Positions 54,602 through 63,904 are shown, counted from the stretch's first letter. The stretch: DNA of 64,000 bases from an uncultured Cryomorphaceae bacterium (GCA_913031435.1 CAJWFD010000003.1:1-64000), one strand, 5' to 3'. The notes: a model not told the origin generated them from the sequence alone. Numbers and translations: made by a program.

Positions 54602-54782
54602 GTTTTATCCATTGCCTGGAAAACGAAAGGGGCCCGCCAAGACCCCTTTCTACCTAAACCGCCATGAAAACCTGTTTGCACAGAAGCTTTCATAAAGTGA
54701 TAACCGCATTTTATTAAAGTGGTTCATTGTCCCACACCAAAAAAATAAAATGCTCAACGTTAAATGGAGATTGGCTCAAAAA
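54602..54782. other. Structured non-coding spacer between thioredoxin and peroxiredoxin terminators
   Basis: No plausible gene lies here. Inverted repeats do: GAAAGGGG/CCCCTTTC (54625-54632 with 54643-54650, 10-nt loop), and ATGAAA/TTTCAT (54664-54669 with 54688-54693) enclosing CTGT/ACAG around TTGC (54672-54683). Neither is followed by a U run. They could be part of a small RNA, an extended 3' region, or a dispersed repeat. No tRNA fold was recognised. Confidence 0.45.
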
Positions 54783-54816
54783 AAAGCTGTGCGGTCTTTT
54801 AGGACCGCACAGCTTT
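54783..54816 (-). terminator. Terminator after peroxiredoxin
   Basis: A perfect 14-bp stem, AAAGCTGTGCGGTC (54783-54796) with GACCGCACAGCTTT (54803-54816), encloses a 6-nt loop. Read on the minus strand it ends in an eight-T run. It lies 18 bp after the peroxiredoxin stop codon. Confidence 0.92.
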
Positions 54817-54834
54817 ATATGAGACGTAAAAAAA

Positions 54835-55464
54835 TTATTTTTTACTCATGTATTCAGCTACGCCTTCGTGACTTTCCTTCATGCCCTCTTGGCCTGGAGT
54901 CCAGTTTGCAGGACAAACTTCACCTTTTTCTTCGAAATATTGTAATGCATCAACCATACGCATTGCTTCATCTACCGATCTTCCTAATGGGAAGAAATTG
55001 ACTAGTTGGTGCATGACAGTACCTTCTTTGTCAATCAAGAATAATCCACGGTAGGCAATCATCTCACCAGTGGCTTGAAGGTTACCATCATCATCATAAG
55101 ACCACTCTCCGTTTAAAACATCGTAGTTGTGCGAGATTGTTTTATTGGTATCAGCAACGATAGGATAAGTGACTCCTTGGATGCCCCCTTGGTCTTTATC
55201 CATTTGCAACCAGCCCCAGTGGCTTTGCTCTGTATCTGTAGATACTGCAATAATTTCAACACCTTTAGAATTAAACTCCTCTTTACGCGCCTGAAAAGCA
55301 TGTAATTCTGTAGGACAGACGAAAGTAAAATCTTTCGGATAGAATAATAACACTACGTATTTACCAGCGTAATCAGATAGTGTGAAGTTTTCAACGATTT
55401 CCTCGCCATTGATTACTGCTGATGCAGTAAAGTCAGGGGCTTTTTTTCCAACTAGTACAGCCAT
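54835..55464 (-). CDS. 2-Cys peroxiredoxin (AhpC/Prx1 type)
   Basis: The 209-residue enzyme has the peroxidatic Cys in DFTFVCPTELHAF near residue 50 and the resolving Cys in GEVCPANWTPG near 170, with a C-terminal YMSKK extension. It reduces hydrogen peroxide and organic peroxides using thioredoxin or a similar donor. A perfect TAnnTTTG box was not found upstream; TACTTTTA, one mismatch, lies about 25-35 bp before the start. The strong terminator makes it monocistronic. Confidence 0.94.
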   Translation of the reverse strand: MAVLVGKKAPDFTASAVINGEEIVENFTLSDYAGKYVVLLFYPKDFTFVCPTELHAFQARKEEFNSKGVEIIAVSTDTEQSHWGWLQMDKDQGGIQGVTYPIVADTNKTISHNYDVLNGEWSYDDDGNLQATGEMIAYRGLFLIDKEGTVMHQLVNFFPLGRSVDEAMRMVDALQYFEEKGEVCPANWTPGQEGMKESHEGVAEYMSKK

Positions 55465-55565
55465 TTTATTTTATCTTTTAATTGTGAGGTAAAAGTACAA
55501 TAGACATCGTTTAGCTGGGTAATAAAGTTGTTAGGTTTTATCTATCTATGGTCCGATAAAATTGA

Positions 55566-56264
55566 TCAGAGCACAAACGCACTGAGTGTGATGCCTAAAG
55601 CAACGAACAAAAGTTTGATGGCGTTGAATTGATGATTCGCAGCACTTTCAAACAAGATCGTAGTGCTAACATGTAATAATAAACCCGTGGCAATACCCAG
55701 AATCGGTATTGCGATACTCTTGAGCGCACTAGTCTGCTCGGCAAAAAAAGCGCCTAATGGCGTACTGATAGCGAAGAGCACCAAACAGCTTATTACAGCA
55801 AGGTTTGATAGTTTTGCACTTCTTAGTGCGGAGGCTACAAGCAGCGCAATCGGCATTTTATGGAATGCGAGAGACCATAGAAAACCTTGTTGAAAGTCGG
55901 TATGATGCGCGTGGGAATGATCACTCTCTGCTCCCAGTGGCATACCTTCAATAAAGGAATGAATGAATAGACCGAGCAGTGGGAGTAAAGGCAGTCTGTG
56001 TTCATTTGAGTGAAAGTGGCCATGCTCTAAACCTTTACTCATGAAATCTAAGCAAAGTTGAATTCCAAATCCAAGTAATACCCACCAACCTGCCGTCGTT
56101 CCTGAACTGAAAACCTCAGGCATCATGTGAGTTACAATGGTTCCAAAAAGAAATGCGCCGGAAAATGCCAACAACATTTTAAAGGTGTTGCCATTCGTTT
56201 CTATTGCCCAGGAAGCGGCTCCTCCTAATGCTACGCTGCCTAAAAGTACGATCCAAGTCATCAT
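55566..56264 (-). CDS. ZIP family metal transporter
   Basis: A 232-residue membrane protein of about seven to eight hydrophobic segments. It has HMMPEVF, an intracellular His-rich loop (ESDHSHAHHTD), the helix IV metal site HSFIEGMPLG, and the helix V site AFHKMPIAL, where the usual HKxPE Glu is replaced by Ile. ZIP proteins bring Zn2+, Fe2+ or Mn2+ into the cytoplasm. The start overlaps the methyltransferase stop as ATGA. Confidence 0.88.
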   Translation of the reverse strand: MMTWIVLLGSVALGGAASWAIETNGNTFKMLLAFSGAFLFGTIVTHMMPEVFSSGTTAGWWVLLGFGIQLCLDFMSKGLEHGHFHSNEHRLPLLPLLGLFIHSFIEGMPLGAESDHSHAHHTDFQQGFLWSLAFHKMPIALLVASALRSAKLSNLAVISCLVLFAISTPLGAFFAEQTSALKSIAIPILGIATGLLLHVSTTILFESAANHQFNAIKLLFVALGITLSAFVL

Positions 56265-57001
56265 GATTCAATTGGTTTTTGAGCGATTATGATCATTCTA
56301 TCACTGCTTTGTGGATCGTAATCACTTAAATAATAGTCTCCTTTGATGCCCACAACTTTTAAGCCTGCTTTAACCATTAACTGACTTAGTTCTACGGCTG
56401 AAAAAGCCTTCACACGCTCTTCAAAGTTAAATATTTCACAATCCTTTACGATACGGATGCTTTTTACTATCGTATCCTCCTCTAGGATTCTCGTAATAGA
56501 ATAATGTGCCAATTCTGTTTGGACGCTATTTTCTGGAACCAGATTCAACGCTATTTTAGCACTATTCATATAGTCTAATACCAGTTTACCGCCTGGACGC
56601 AATGAATTTGACATATTTGTGATGGCAGATTGATGCATGTCATCATTTTCGAAATAGCCAAAACTCGTAAAAAGATTGAAAATCCAGTCGCAAGAATCAA
56701 CGGACAATGTCTCCAACATATTTCCTTTCTCAAAACGCAAATCCTTATGCTCAAACCTTCGAGCGTATTGTATACTTTCTTCACTCAGGTCAATTCCGAC
56801 AGTTATTAATCCTTGCTCAGATAGTACTTTTGCGTGTCTTCCTTTTCCACATGCCATGTCGAGTGCAGTCTGGCCAGGTATGACCTTCAAGTTGGAACAC
56901 AGTTCTTCTATAAATCCGCGTGCTTCGTATTGATCCCGATGCTTATACAAATCGTGATAAAATTCCGTATTAAACCAAGTGGCATACCAAGGGTCAATCA
57001 T
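56261..57001 (-). CDS. Class I SAM-dependent methyltransferase
   Basis: The 246-residue Rossmann-fold methyltransferase has motif I ALDMACGKGRHAKVL near residue 52, motif II VGIDLSEESI, and motif IV FNLFTSFGYF. The substrate is unknown; small-molecule methylation is likely. ATG 57001 (MIDPWYATWFNTEFY) is used rather than a TTG three codons upstream. It lies 1 bp after the TauE gene and overlaps the ZIP gene. Confidence 0.87.
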   Translation of the reverse strand: MIDPWYATWFNTEFYHDLYKHRDQYEARGFIEELCSNLKVIPGQTALDMACGKGRHAKVLSEQGLITVGIDLSEESIQYARRFEHKDLRFEKGNMLETLSVDSCDWIFNLFTSFGYFENDDMHQSAITNMSNSLRPGGKLVLDYMNSAKIALNLVPENSVQTELAHYSITRILEEDTIVKSIRIVKDCEIFNFEERVKAFSAVELSQLMVKAGLKVVGIKGDYYLSDYDPQSSDRMIIIAQKPIES

Positions 57002-57002
57002 G

Positions 57003-57782
57003 TTATACAAGCTGTATTAGGTAGGGTTGAAACATTTTGATGATCGCGATTAAAATTACACCAATCAAAACTTTTCGTGTGATTGCGTTTGCTTTGGGAT
57101 GTTGAATGATCTTTTTGGTACCAACCCATGCTCCCATACTCGTCCCTAAAGCGAGTGAAAGTCCATAGGTCCATGCTATGGAACCACTCCAAGCGAAAAT
57201 AATAAAAGCTGGAATAGTCATGATGAAGGCGGTAAACAGTTTCATGATGTTGCCATCTCTCAATGCGTATTTCGCCATCAAAACAGCTAACGATAAAAAG
57301 AAAATTCCAAAACCCATTTGAATAAACCCTCCATAAAGACCTAAACCTAAAAAAGTCAACCAGGTTTTAATGTTTTTTCTATTCTTAGAACCGTCTGTCT
57401 GAATCAGCCATTTTTTTGGATTAAAGAGCATGGTAATCAGTAGGAAAATCATGATGATACCAATACTAATTCGCATCAGGTCTTCTGGTATATCCACGGC
57501 GAGCCATGCACCAGTGGCAGATCCTATGATGATAGGAGGGAGAATAAAATAACTTTCTCTAAATAAGTATTTTACTCTTTTTGATTTTGGAAGGGAAGCC
57601 ATAGCACTCGAGGTATGGAATATGGCTCCGACACGATTCGTAGCATTGGCAGTATTAGGGTCTAGTCCCACCCACATGAGCAGCGGTAAAGTTATGGCGG
57701 AGCCATTTCCTGCGACAGTATTTATTATACCCGCAGCAAAGCCTCCAATGACTAATACAATTAATTGTGGCCATTCAATCAT
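57003..57782 (-). CDS. TauE/SafE family sulfite exporter-type permease
   Basis: A 259-residue permease with about eight membrane helices, two TauE/SafE half-repeats, and the first-repeat GGFAAGIINTVAGNGS and second-repeat GLGLYGGFIQMGFG motifs. The family moves organosulfur or sulfite-type anions; the substrate is unproven. ATG 57782 (MIEWPQLIVLV) begins directly with helix 1; in-frame ATGs at 57803 and 57812 would add 7 or 10 residues and cannot be excluded. Confidence 0.86.
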   Translation of the reverse strand: MIEWPQLIVLVIGGFAAGIINTVAGNGSAITLPLLMWVGLDPNTANATNRVGAIFHTSSAMASLPKSKRVKYLFRESYFILPPIIIGSATGAWLAVDIPEDLMRISIGIIMIFLLITMLFNPKKWLIQTDGSKNRKNIKTWLTFLGLGLYGGFIQMGFGIFFLSLAVLMAKYALRDGNIMKLFTAFIMTIPAFIIFAWSGSIAWTYGLSLALGTSMGAWVGTKKIIQHPKANAITRKVLIGVILIAIIKMFQPYLIQLV

Positions 57783-57784
57783 GG

Positions 57785-57798
57785 CGCTAAAGTTAGCG
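57785..57798. promoter_or_regulatory. Possible operator: perfect dyad in the TauE/THUMP divergent spacer
   Basis: CGCTAA (57785-57790) and TTAGCG (57793-57798) form a perfect 6-bp inverted repeat with a 2-bp AG spacer, right beside the rightward -7 box at 57799. It also holds TAACTTTA on the minus strand, one mismatch to a -7 box for the TauE gene. It could be an operator or chance. Confidence 0.35.
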
Positions 57799-57806
57799 TA
57801 CATTTG
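57799..57806 (+). promoter_or_regulatory. Putative -7 box for the THUMP methyltransferase gene
   Basis: TACATTTG is a full TAnnTTTG match with a predicted 15-nt leader before the GTG start at 57826. No TTG lies at the right -33 distance. Confidence 0.45.
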
Positions 57807-57825
57807 TACCATAAACAGCTAAAGG

Positions 57826-58989
57826 GTGCCAGAAAACAAAGATTACCGCCTAGTAATAAAAACGCTCTTCGGGCTTGAGGATGTCCTCAGCAAAGAGTTA
57901 CTCTCCTTAGGCGGAAGAGAGATTAAAATATTAAATAGAGCAGTTTCTTGTGTGGGGGACCTTGGGTTCGTCTACAAGATCAACATAGGCCTGAGGACCG
58001 GATTGCGTGTTCTATTGCCTTTAGCAGAGTTTAAGATGGACTCTGTGGATGAATACTACGATAAATTAGTAGATATTCCTTGGGAGAAACACTTTGGTTT
58101 AGACAAGACCTTTGCCGTGGATGTGGTTGGAACGAATGAATTGCTCAACCACAGTAGTTTCGCGGGTTTAAAAGCTAAAGACGCCATTGTAGATAGGTTT
58201 AGATCCCAGACAGGCGATCGTCCATCTGTAGGAAGAGTCGGACCAGATGTACCTGTCCACATTCATATTTATTATGACACCATAAGAGTATATTTAGACT
58301 CTTCAGGAGAGTCCCTGCATAAACGTGGTTACAGATTAGCTGCAGCCCATGCTCCAATAAACGAAGTTCTAGCCGCCGGAATTATTCTTCACAGTAAGTG
58401 GAATGGGGGTATGCCAGTATTGGATCCAATGTGTGGTTCAGGAACTTTTCTTGTCGAAGCAGCCTTAATAGCACACAACATGCCGGCAAATGTTTATCGT
58501 GACTCATTTGGCTTTACCAAATGGCTAGACTACGATGCGGAGCTTTACGAGACCATTAAAAATGGGATGTTAAAACGTGCAAAAGAGTACGATGGAAAGA
58601 TCTTTGGCAGAGACCTCGATACGTTTGCTCTTGACGCGGCCGCAGATAATATCGAACGTTCTCTTTTTGATGATGTTATTAGATTGAAGCGAGCGGATTT
58701 CTTCACAACGGAAGCTCCGGCAAGCAAAGGATTGATGTTGGTTAACCCACCCTACAATGTTAGAATTGCAGCAGATACCCATGAGTTTTATAAGCAAATG
58801 GGCGATACGTTAAAACAACATTATGCAGGTTGGGAAGTGTTTTGGATTACGTCCGACCTTGAAGCAATTAAAAGTATTGGTTTGCGTCCATCTAATAAAT
58901 GGAGTTTATATAATGGCGAGCTAGAATGCAAATTGTTAAGGTTTAGTATGTATGAAGGAACTAAAAAAGTTCATAAATTGAATCCTTAA
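57826..58989 (+). CDS. THUMP domain class I RNA methyltransferase (RlmL N-terminal-like)
   Basis: A 387-residue protein with an N-terminal ferredoxin-like/THUMP RNA-binding region (about 1-155; TLFGLEDVLSKELLSLGG) and a methyltransferase domain. Motif I is PMCGSGTFLVEAALIAHNM and motif IV is LVNPPYNVRI, the NPPY box for N-methylation of a base. RlmL makes m2G2445 in 23S rRNA; the target here is inferred. The start codon is GTG at 57826, with an in-frame stop two codons upstream and no nearby ATG. Confidence 0.9.
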   Translation: MPENKDYRLVIKTLFGLEDVLSKELLSLGGREIKILNRAVSCVGDLGFVYKINIGLRTGLRVLLPLAEFKMDSVDEYYDKLVDIPWEKHFGLDKTFAVDVVGTNELLNHSSFAGLKAKDAIVDRFRSQTGDRPSVGRVGPDVPVHIHIYYDTIRVYLDSSGESLHKRGYRLAAAHAPINEVLAAGIILHSKWNGGMPVLDPMCGSGTFLVEAALIAHNMPANVYRDSFGFTKWLDYDAELYETIKNGMLKRAKEYDGKIFGRDLDTFALDAAADNIERSLFDDVIRLKRADFFTTEAPASKGLMLVNPPYNVRIAADTHEFYKQMGDTLKQHYAGWEVFWITSDLEAIKSIGLRPSNKWSLYNGELECKLLRFSMYEGTKKVHKLNP

Positions 58990-58999
58990 AACCTTGATT

Positions 59000-59899
59000 A
59001 TGCGCCCATTTCTAGCTACGGTCCTCTTTCTATTCTGTTCTTCATTGTTTGCTCAAAATTACAGCAGCAACTACCGTAGGGTTAGTCGTGAAGTAGAGAA
59101 AGTAATGTCTATTTCGTCTGATATCATGGATGGTGTCATGACTTATGACAAGAAGAAAAAAGTGAATGCTTTAGTTGCGTTACAGTTTGATATTTGGAGA
59201 AAAAGCAAACGATCCTTTGCGAGACTTGATGAGGATTCTGAAGCACAACTTCTTGCTGTGACAACGGAAAACATTCAGTCTATAGTAGAAATTAATGACG
59301 GACAATTGCAAGCGTGGTTAGAGGACGACATACGATCTGATTACGGACATACTTATGTTGCCGTTTTAGGTCAACTCTACGGTGAGGTTCTTCATGAATT
59401 AGAAGTATATGCAACGCAAAATGAGGTAAATGTTAGGGCTTCAGATATTGTAGAAAGGTTCGAGGCTCAATTGAATCTATTGGCCTATACTACGGAGTTA
59501 AAAAAAGGAGCATCTTCCGTAGATAGCTTGATTGTAGTTTTAAAAAACGAAATTGGCCGTACGGATCTTTCGGTGATGTATAAGACCCAAAAAGAAATAG
59601 TAAAAGCCTTAAGTAAACACTTACGTGGTCGTGGAGAAGAGCTGTTTTACAACGGCCAAACGGATTTACATGAGGCGTATCAGAAATATTACTTTGGACT
59701 ATTGGAATTGGCATCGGCTGATCTTTTAGCGGACCTGACCAAGATGAAATACGACTTGGTAGAGTCTAGCAGTATCGCTGCTTCCACGGAGTCAAGTACA
59801 AGAAGAACATTAAGTTTCTTCGATAATGAAAGGAAATTACTCGCTAAAAGAGAGGCTCGCTTTGTGAATAGAAACCTTCCTAAGGCGCCGAAAAAATAG
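59000..59899 (+). CDS. Secreted protein of unknown function, 299 aa
   Basis: Not recognised. ATG 59000 gives a signal peptide (MRPFLATVLFLFCSSLFAQ) and a mature helical, charged protein of about 280 residues with no obvious catalytic motif; it ends in a basic tail (LPKAPKK). It begins 10 bp after the THUMP methyltransferase gene and its stop abuts the priA start, so it is probably cotranscribed with two cytoplasmic nucleic-acid proteins. Confidence 0.72.
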   Translation: MRPFLATVLFLFCSSLFAQNYSSNYRRVSREVEKVMSISSDIMDGVMTYDKKKKVNALVALQFDIWRKSKRSFARLDEDSEAQLLAVTTENIQSIVEINDGQLQAWLEDDIRSDYGHTYVAVLGQLYGEVLHELEVYATQNEVNVRASDIVERFEAQLNLLAYTTELKKGASSVDSLIVVLKNEIGRTDLSVMYKTQKEIVKALSKHLRGRGEELFYNGQTDLHEAYQKYYFGLLELASADLLADLTKMKYDLVESSSIAASTESSTRRTLSFFDNERKLLAKREARFVNRNLPKAPKK

Positions 59900-62329
59900 A
59901 TGCTTGTTGCTGAAGTCATTCTTCCATTACCATTAGATAAACTATTCCATTATGCTATTCCAGCGGAGTGTGATCAGAAAGTAGCCTCTGGAATGAGGGT
60001 TCTTGTACAATTTGGTAAACGCAAGGAATATTCAGCACTTGTGGTAAGGGTTCTAGAGGCTCCGGCAGATACCTCCTTGAAGTTTATCATCAATGTACTT
60101 GATGAGCAGCCTGTGGTGCTGGAAGAGCAGCTTCTTCAGTGGTCGTGGATGTCAAGTTATTATATGTCTCCTGTCGGGGATGTAATGAATGCAGCGCTTC
60201 CTCCAGGTTTGAAGTTGTCCTCCCAAAGTATTTTAGTTTTAGATCCAGAGGTGTTACCTGATGAGGGACGGATGACGGATCACCTCTATAGATTATATGG
60301 CGCCCTGCAATCTAATGATAAGCTCACATTAGAGCAGGTAGGAGATATTTGCGAAACTAAAAACCCAATGCCACTTGTTCAAAAAGCGTTAGAGCAGGGC
60401 TGGGCATTACTTGAAGAAGAGCTTAAAAAGGTTGCTAAAGCCAAGCGCAGGAAGCTTGTACGTATTCATTCTGATTACATAAATGACCTTGACGCTGCAT
60501 TTGCAAAAACCCATAGATCGGAGCTACAAACAACAGCATTGCTGACTCTAGTGGCAGCTTGTGGTAGTGATAACGTGTTTCAGGATAAAAGAGCCTTACA
60601 AGTAAAACATAATCTTGGAAGTGCATACTTTTTAGCCTTGGCGAAAAAAGGGATTTCCGAGGAAATTGAAGAGATAGACGGAACTACAGCCGCTTCATCC
60701 CCTGATACAGAAATACAATTAAATGCTTCTCAAATCCAAGCTTTGGAGGAGGTGAAAGATGGTTTTGAAGCCTCCAAGCCGGTAGTTTTGCATGGTGTTA
60801 CCGCTTCAGGTAAGACCGAGATTTATATAGAACTCATCAAGGACGCGTTTAAAAATAATAAGCGAGTTTTATATTTATTACCGGAGATAGCCTTGACTAC
60901 TCAGCTTATTTCACGTTTAAGAATTCACTTTACCGTAGCGGTCAGTCATTCTAGGTTTACCCCAGCAGAGCGCCTTGCTGCATGGCGAGAGTCTCTTACC
61001 AGAGACGAGCCGTTGCTAGTCATAGGAGCAAGGTCGGCCTTGTTCATGCCCCTTCCTGATTTAGGTCTGATCATCGTTGATGAGGAGCATGAAAGTAGTT
61101 TTAAGCAATACGAACCTTCACCAAGGTATCATGCTAGGGATACCGCGGTTTGGATGGCAAATCAACATAGGTGCCCAATTTTACTAGGATCAGCAACCCC
61201 AAGTCTTGATAGTATGTATAATGCCCAACAGGGACGTTATCATTTAGTCCAGCTCTTCAAGCGTTTCTACACTGCTCCTTTGCCAGAATTAGAGGTAGTT
61301 GATATGCTAGGAGCTAAACAACGTAAAGAAGTCAAGGGAAATTTCTCCATAGAGCTTATTGATGCCATGCGCGAATCGTTAAGTAAGAAAGAGATTATCA
61401 TTTTGTTTCAAAACCGACGCGGTTTCAGCACCTTCCAGCAATGCCAAACCTGCAGCCACGTAGAAGGATGTACGAGATGTGATGTGTCGTTAACCTATCA
61501 CAAGGCCCCGCAACAATTAAAATGTCATTATTGTGGATACCAAATACCTCCAGTGATGAAATGTAGCTCATGTGGCGGTGAGAGTGTATTACACAAAGGA
61601 TTTGGAACGGAACAAATAGCAGAAGAAGCCGTGGAGTTGTTTCCTAAAGCTTCAGTGAAAAGAATGGACTTAGATACGACCAGGGGGAAGCATGCTTTTG
61701 GTGATTTAATACGTTCTGTAGAAAATGGTGAAGTTGATATTTTGGTTGGGACCCAGATGGTCACAAAAGGTTTAGATTTTGATCGGGTGGGCTTGGTTGG
61801 TATAATGAGCGCCGACAACTTGTTAAGCTATCCCGATTTCCGAGCAAATGAACGGGCGTTCCAGGTTATAGAGCAGGTAAGCGGGAGAACTGGAAGAAGA
61901 ACCGCCAGGGGTAAGGTGGTCGTTCAGGCCATGAAGCCCAAGCACTCCATTATTCAAATGGCCATGAACCATGACTTTAATGGAATGATGGAAAAAGAAT
62001 TGGCGGTAAGAAGAGAATTTGGATATCCGCCGTTTCTTAGATTGATTACCATTACTTTAAAACACAGAGATCAAAACTTATTACAACGTGCTTCAAAAGA
62101 TTTTGCTCGTTCGTTACATAGTAAAATAGGTGATCGTTTTTTAGGCCCTGAATTCGCACCTATTGCTCGGTTAAAAAACCTTTACCAGATGCAAATTATT
62201 GTCAAAGTAGAAAAGGGTACCGTCGGTGTGAAAGTTCGAGAGCGAATCAAGAAATGTCACCAGCAAATATTGCTAAGTCCAGATTATAATAGAGTGAGGG
62301 TACAATTCGATGTGGATCCTAATTCATAG
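59900..62329 (+). CDS. priA: Primosomal protein N' (replication restart helicase PriA)
   Basis: An 809-residue superfamily 2 helicase. The 3'-DNA-binding domain is N-terminal (LPLPLDKLFHYAIP). Walker A is HGVTASGKTEIY and the Walker B/DEAD-type box is IIVDEEHESSFK. The zinc clusters CQTCSHVEGCTRC and CHYCG...CSSCGGE follow, then the second helicase lobe with GTQMVTKGLDFD and QVSGRTGR. It reloads the replisome at collapsed forks. The ATG follows the previous TAG directly. Confidence 0.96.
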   Translation: MLVAEVILPLPLDKLFHYAIPAECDQKVASGMRVLVQFGKRKEYSALVVRVLEAPADTSLKFIINVLDEQPVVLEEQLLQWSWMSSYYMSPVGDVMNAALPPGLKLSSQSILVLDPEVLPDEGRMTDHLYRLYGALQSNDKLTLEQVGDICETKNPMPLVQKALEQGWALLEEELKKVAKAKRRKLVRIHSDYINDLDAAFAKTHRSELQTTALLTLVAACGSDNVFQDKRALQVKHNLGSAYFLALAKKGISEEIEEIDGTTAASSPDTEIQLNASQIQALEEVKDGFEASKPVVLHGVTASGKTEIYIELIKDAFKNNKRVLYLLPEIALTTQLISRLRIHFTVAVSHSRFTPAERLAAWRESLTRDEPLLVIGARSALFMPLPDLGLIIVDEEHESSFKQYEPSPRYHARDTAVWMANQHRCPILLGSATPSLDSMYNAQQGRYHLVQLFKRFYTAPLPELEVVDMLGAKQRKEVKGNFSIELIDAMRESLSKKEIIILFQNRRGFSTFQQCQTCSHVEGCTRCDVSLTYHKAPQQLKCHYCGYQIPPVMKCSSCGGESVLHKGFGTEQIAEEAVELFPKASVKRMDLDTTRGKHAFGDLIRSVENGEVDILVGTQMVTKGLDFDRVGLVGIMSADNLLSYPDFRANERAFQVIEQVSGRTGRRTARGKVVVQAMKPKHSIIQMAMNHDFNGMMEKELAVRREFGYPPFLRLITITLKHRDQNLLQRASKDFARSLHSKIGDRFLGPEFAPIARLKNLYQMQIIVKVEKGTVGVKVRERIKKCHQQILLSPDYNRVRVQFDVDPNS

Positions 62330-62351
62330 CACCTCATGATCCTAACACATT

Positions 62352-63020
62352 TTATATAAAGGGATCGAAGGTACTCGGGGTTTTTGCAATAATGTTAACC
62401 AGCTCTTTTGTGGTTGGATGTTCAAAGGTCAAATTTCTAGAATGAAGGCATATGCTTTTGTCTCTTTCTCCTCTTCGTGCTCCGTATTTCACATCTCCTT
62501 TAACAGGATGTCCTATCGCACTGAATTGTGCTCTGATTTGGTGATGTCTTCCCGTATGCAGGTCAATTTCCACCAGCGAATATCGATCACCTGTGTTTAG
62601 TACTTTGAAAGATAATAGTGCTTCTTTGGCTTCTGGCTCAGGTCTTTTAAAGACAGTGGATTTATTGGTTTTACTATTTTTCTTAAGATAATGTTGTAGA
62701 TCTCTGCCATCTTCAATTTTGCCTTCTACCAGCGCCCAATACTGCTTTTTTGTTTCTCTATTTTTAAAGGCAGCGTTCATGCGTTCTAATCCTTTAGAGG
62801 TGCGCGCAAAAAGCACAATACCTGTAGTAGGTCGGTCAAGACGATGGATCACCCCACAGAATACGTTTCCAGGTTTGTTGTATTTATCTTTGATGTAGGT
62901 TTTGATCAGATCAGGGAGTGGTTTATCACCGGTTTTATCACCTTGAACAAGGTCTCCAGCTCGCTTATTTAGAGCAATTAGGTGATTGTCCTCGTAAAGT
63001 ATGTCTAATAGTTCCCCCAA
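62352..63020 (-). CDS. RluA family pseudouridine synthase
   Basis: The 222-residue RluA-type enzyme has the catalytic-Asp motif IHRLDRPTTGIVLFAR, LVEIDLHTGRHHQIRAQ and CLHSRNLTF. It isomerises uridines in rRNA or tRNA; no S4 domain precedes the catalytic domain, as in RluA/TruC-like short forms. The only reasonable start is TTG at 63020, 2 bp after the panB stop (giving MGELLDILYEDNHLIALNK); no ATG or GTG lies near the domain boundary. It is presumably cotranscribed with panB. Confidence 0.88.
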   Translation of the reverse strand: MGELLDILYEDNHLIALNKRAGDLVQGDKTGDKPLPDLIKTYIKDKYNKPGNVFCGVIHRLDRPTTGIVLFARTSKGLERMNAAFKNRETKKQYWALVEGKIEDGRDLQHYLKKNSKTNKSTVFKRPEPEAKEALLSFKVLNTGDRYSLVEIDLHTGRHHQIRAQFSAIGHPVKGDVKYGARRGERDKSICLHSRNLTFEHPTTKELVNIIAKTPSTFDPFI

Positions 63021-63022
63021 TT

Positions 63023-63847
63023 TTAACTTGGATAGCTTTCGTTGTCATTCGGGAAATCAACTGATTTTACATCTCGCACGTATTGTCCAATGGCCCCTGT
63101 GATCTCCTCATAAAGGTTAAGGTAGCGTCTTAAGAATCTAGGGTGAAACTCATGTGTCATTCCAATGAGATCATGAAAAACCAGAACTTGACCATCAACT
63201 CCAGGACCAGCACCTATTCCAATGACAGGAATGGATAACATGTCTGCTACCTCCTTCGCTAATGGTGCAGGAACTTTCTCTAGAACTATGCCGAAGCAGC
63301 CTGCGGCTTGTAAAGCTAAAGCGTCCTCTTTTAATTTATTAGCTTCTTCTTCTTCCTTCGCTCGAACACTATAGGTGCCAAACTTATAAATGGACTGCGG
63401 AGTAAGTCCAAGATGGCCCATTACGGGTATTCCAGCCGTAAGAATACGCTCTATTCCTTCAATGATCTCTATACCACCTTCAAGTTTTATAGCATGTCCA
63501 CCGCTCTCTTTCATTACACGAATGGCTGAAATAAGGGCCTCTTTTGAATTGCCTTGATAGGTTCCAAATGGCAAGTCGACGACGACTAGGGCACGATCAA
63601 CTGCTTTAATTACGCTAGAGGCGTGGTATATCATTTGATCCAAAGTAATAGGTAGGGTCGTTTCATGACCGGCCATCACATTGGATGCACTGTCTCCAAC
63701 GAGTATGCAATCCACCCCAGCGGCATCCACCATTTTAGCCATGGTAAAGTCATAGGCGGTCAACATCGAGATTTTCTCGCCTTGATCTTTCATCTGCTGA
63801 AGGCTGTGGGTAGTAACCTTTTTAAATTCTTTCATTGCAACGGACAT
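63023..63847 (-). CDS. panB: 3-methyl-2-oxobutanoate hydroxymethyltransferase
   Basis: The 274-residue TIM-barrel enzyme makes ketopantoate, the first step to pantothenate and coenzyme A. Conserved segments: [57 protein letters not shown] and [17 protein letters not shown]. Either ATG 63847 or ATG 63835 (four codons on) could start it. No panC or panD is next to it. Confidence 0.96.
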   Translation of the reverse strand: MSVAMKEFKKVTTHSLQQMKDQGEKISMLTAYDFTMAKMVDAAGVDCILVGDSASNVMAGHETTLPITLDQMIYHASSVIKAVDRALVVVDLPFGTYQGNSKEALISAIRVMKESGGHAIKLEGGIEIIEGIERILTAGIPVMGHLGLTPQSIYKFGTYSVRAKEEEEANKLKEDALALQAAGCFGIVLEKVPAPLAKEVADMLSIPVIGIGAGPGVDGQVLVFHDLIGMTHEFHPRFLRRYLNLYEEITGAIGQYVRDVKSVDFPNDNESYPS

Positions 63848-63904
63848 ACTGCACGGTTTTTGTTAAATAACGCTACAAAGAAAAGCAACTCAACCCATAG
63901 GTTG

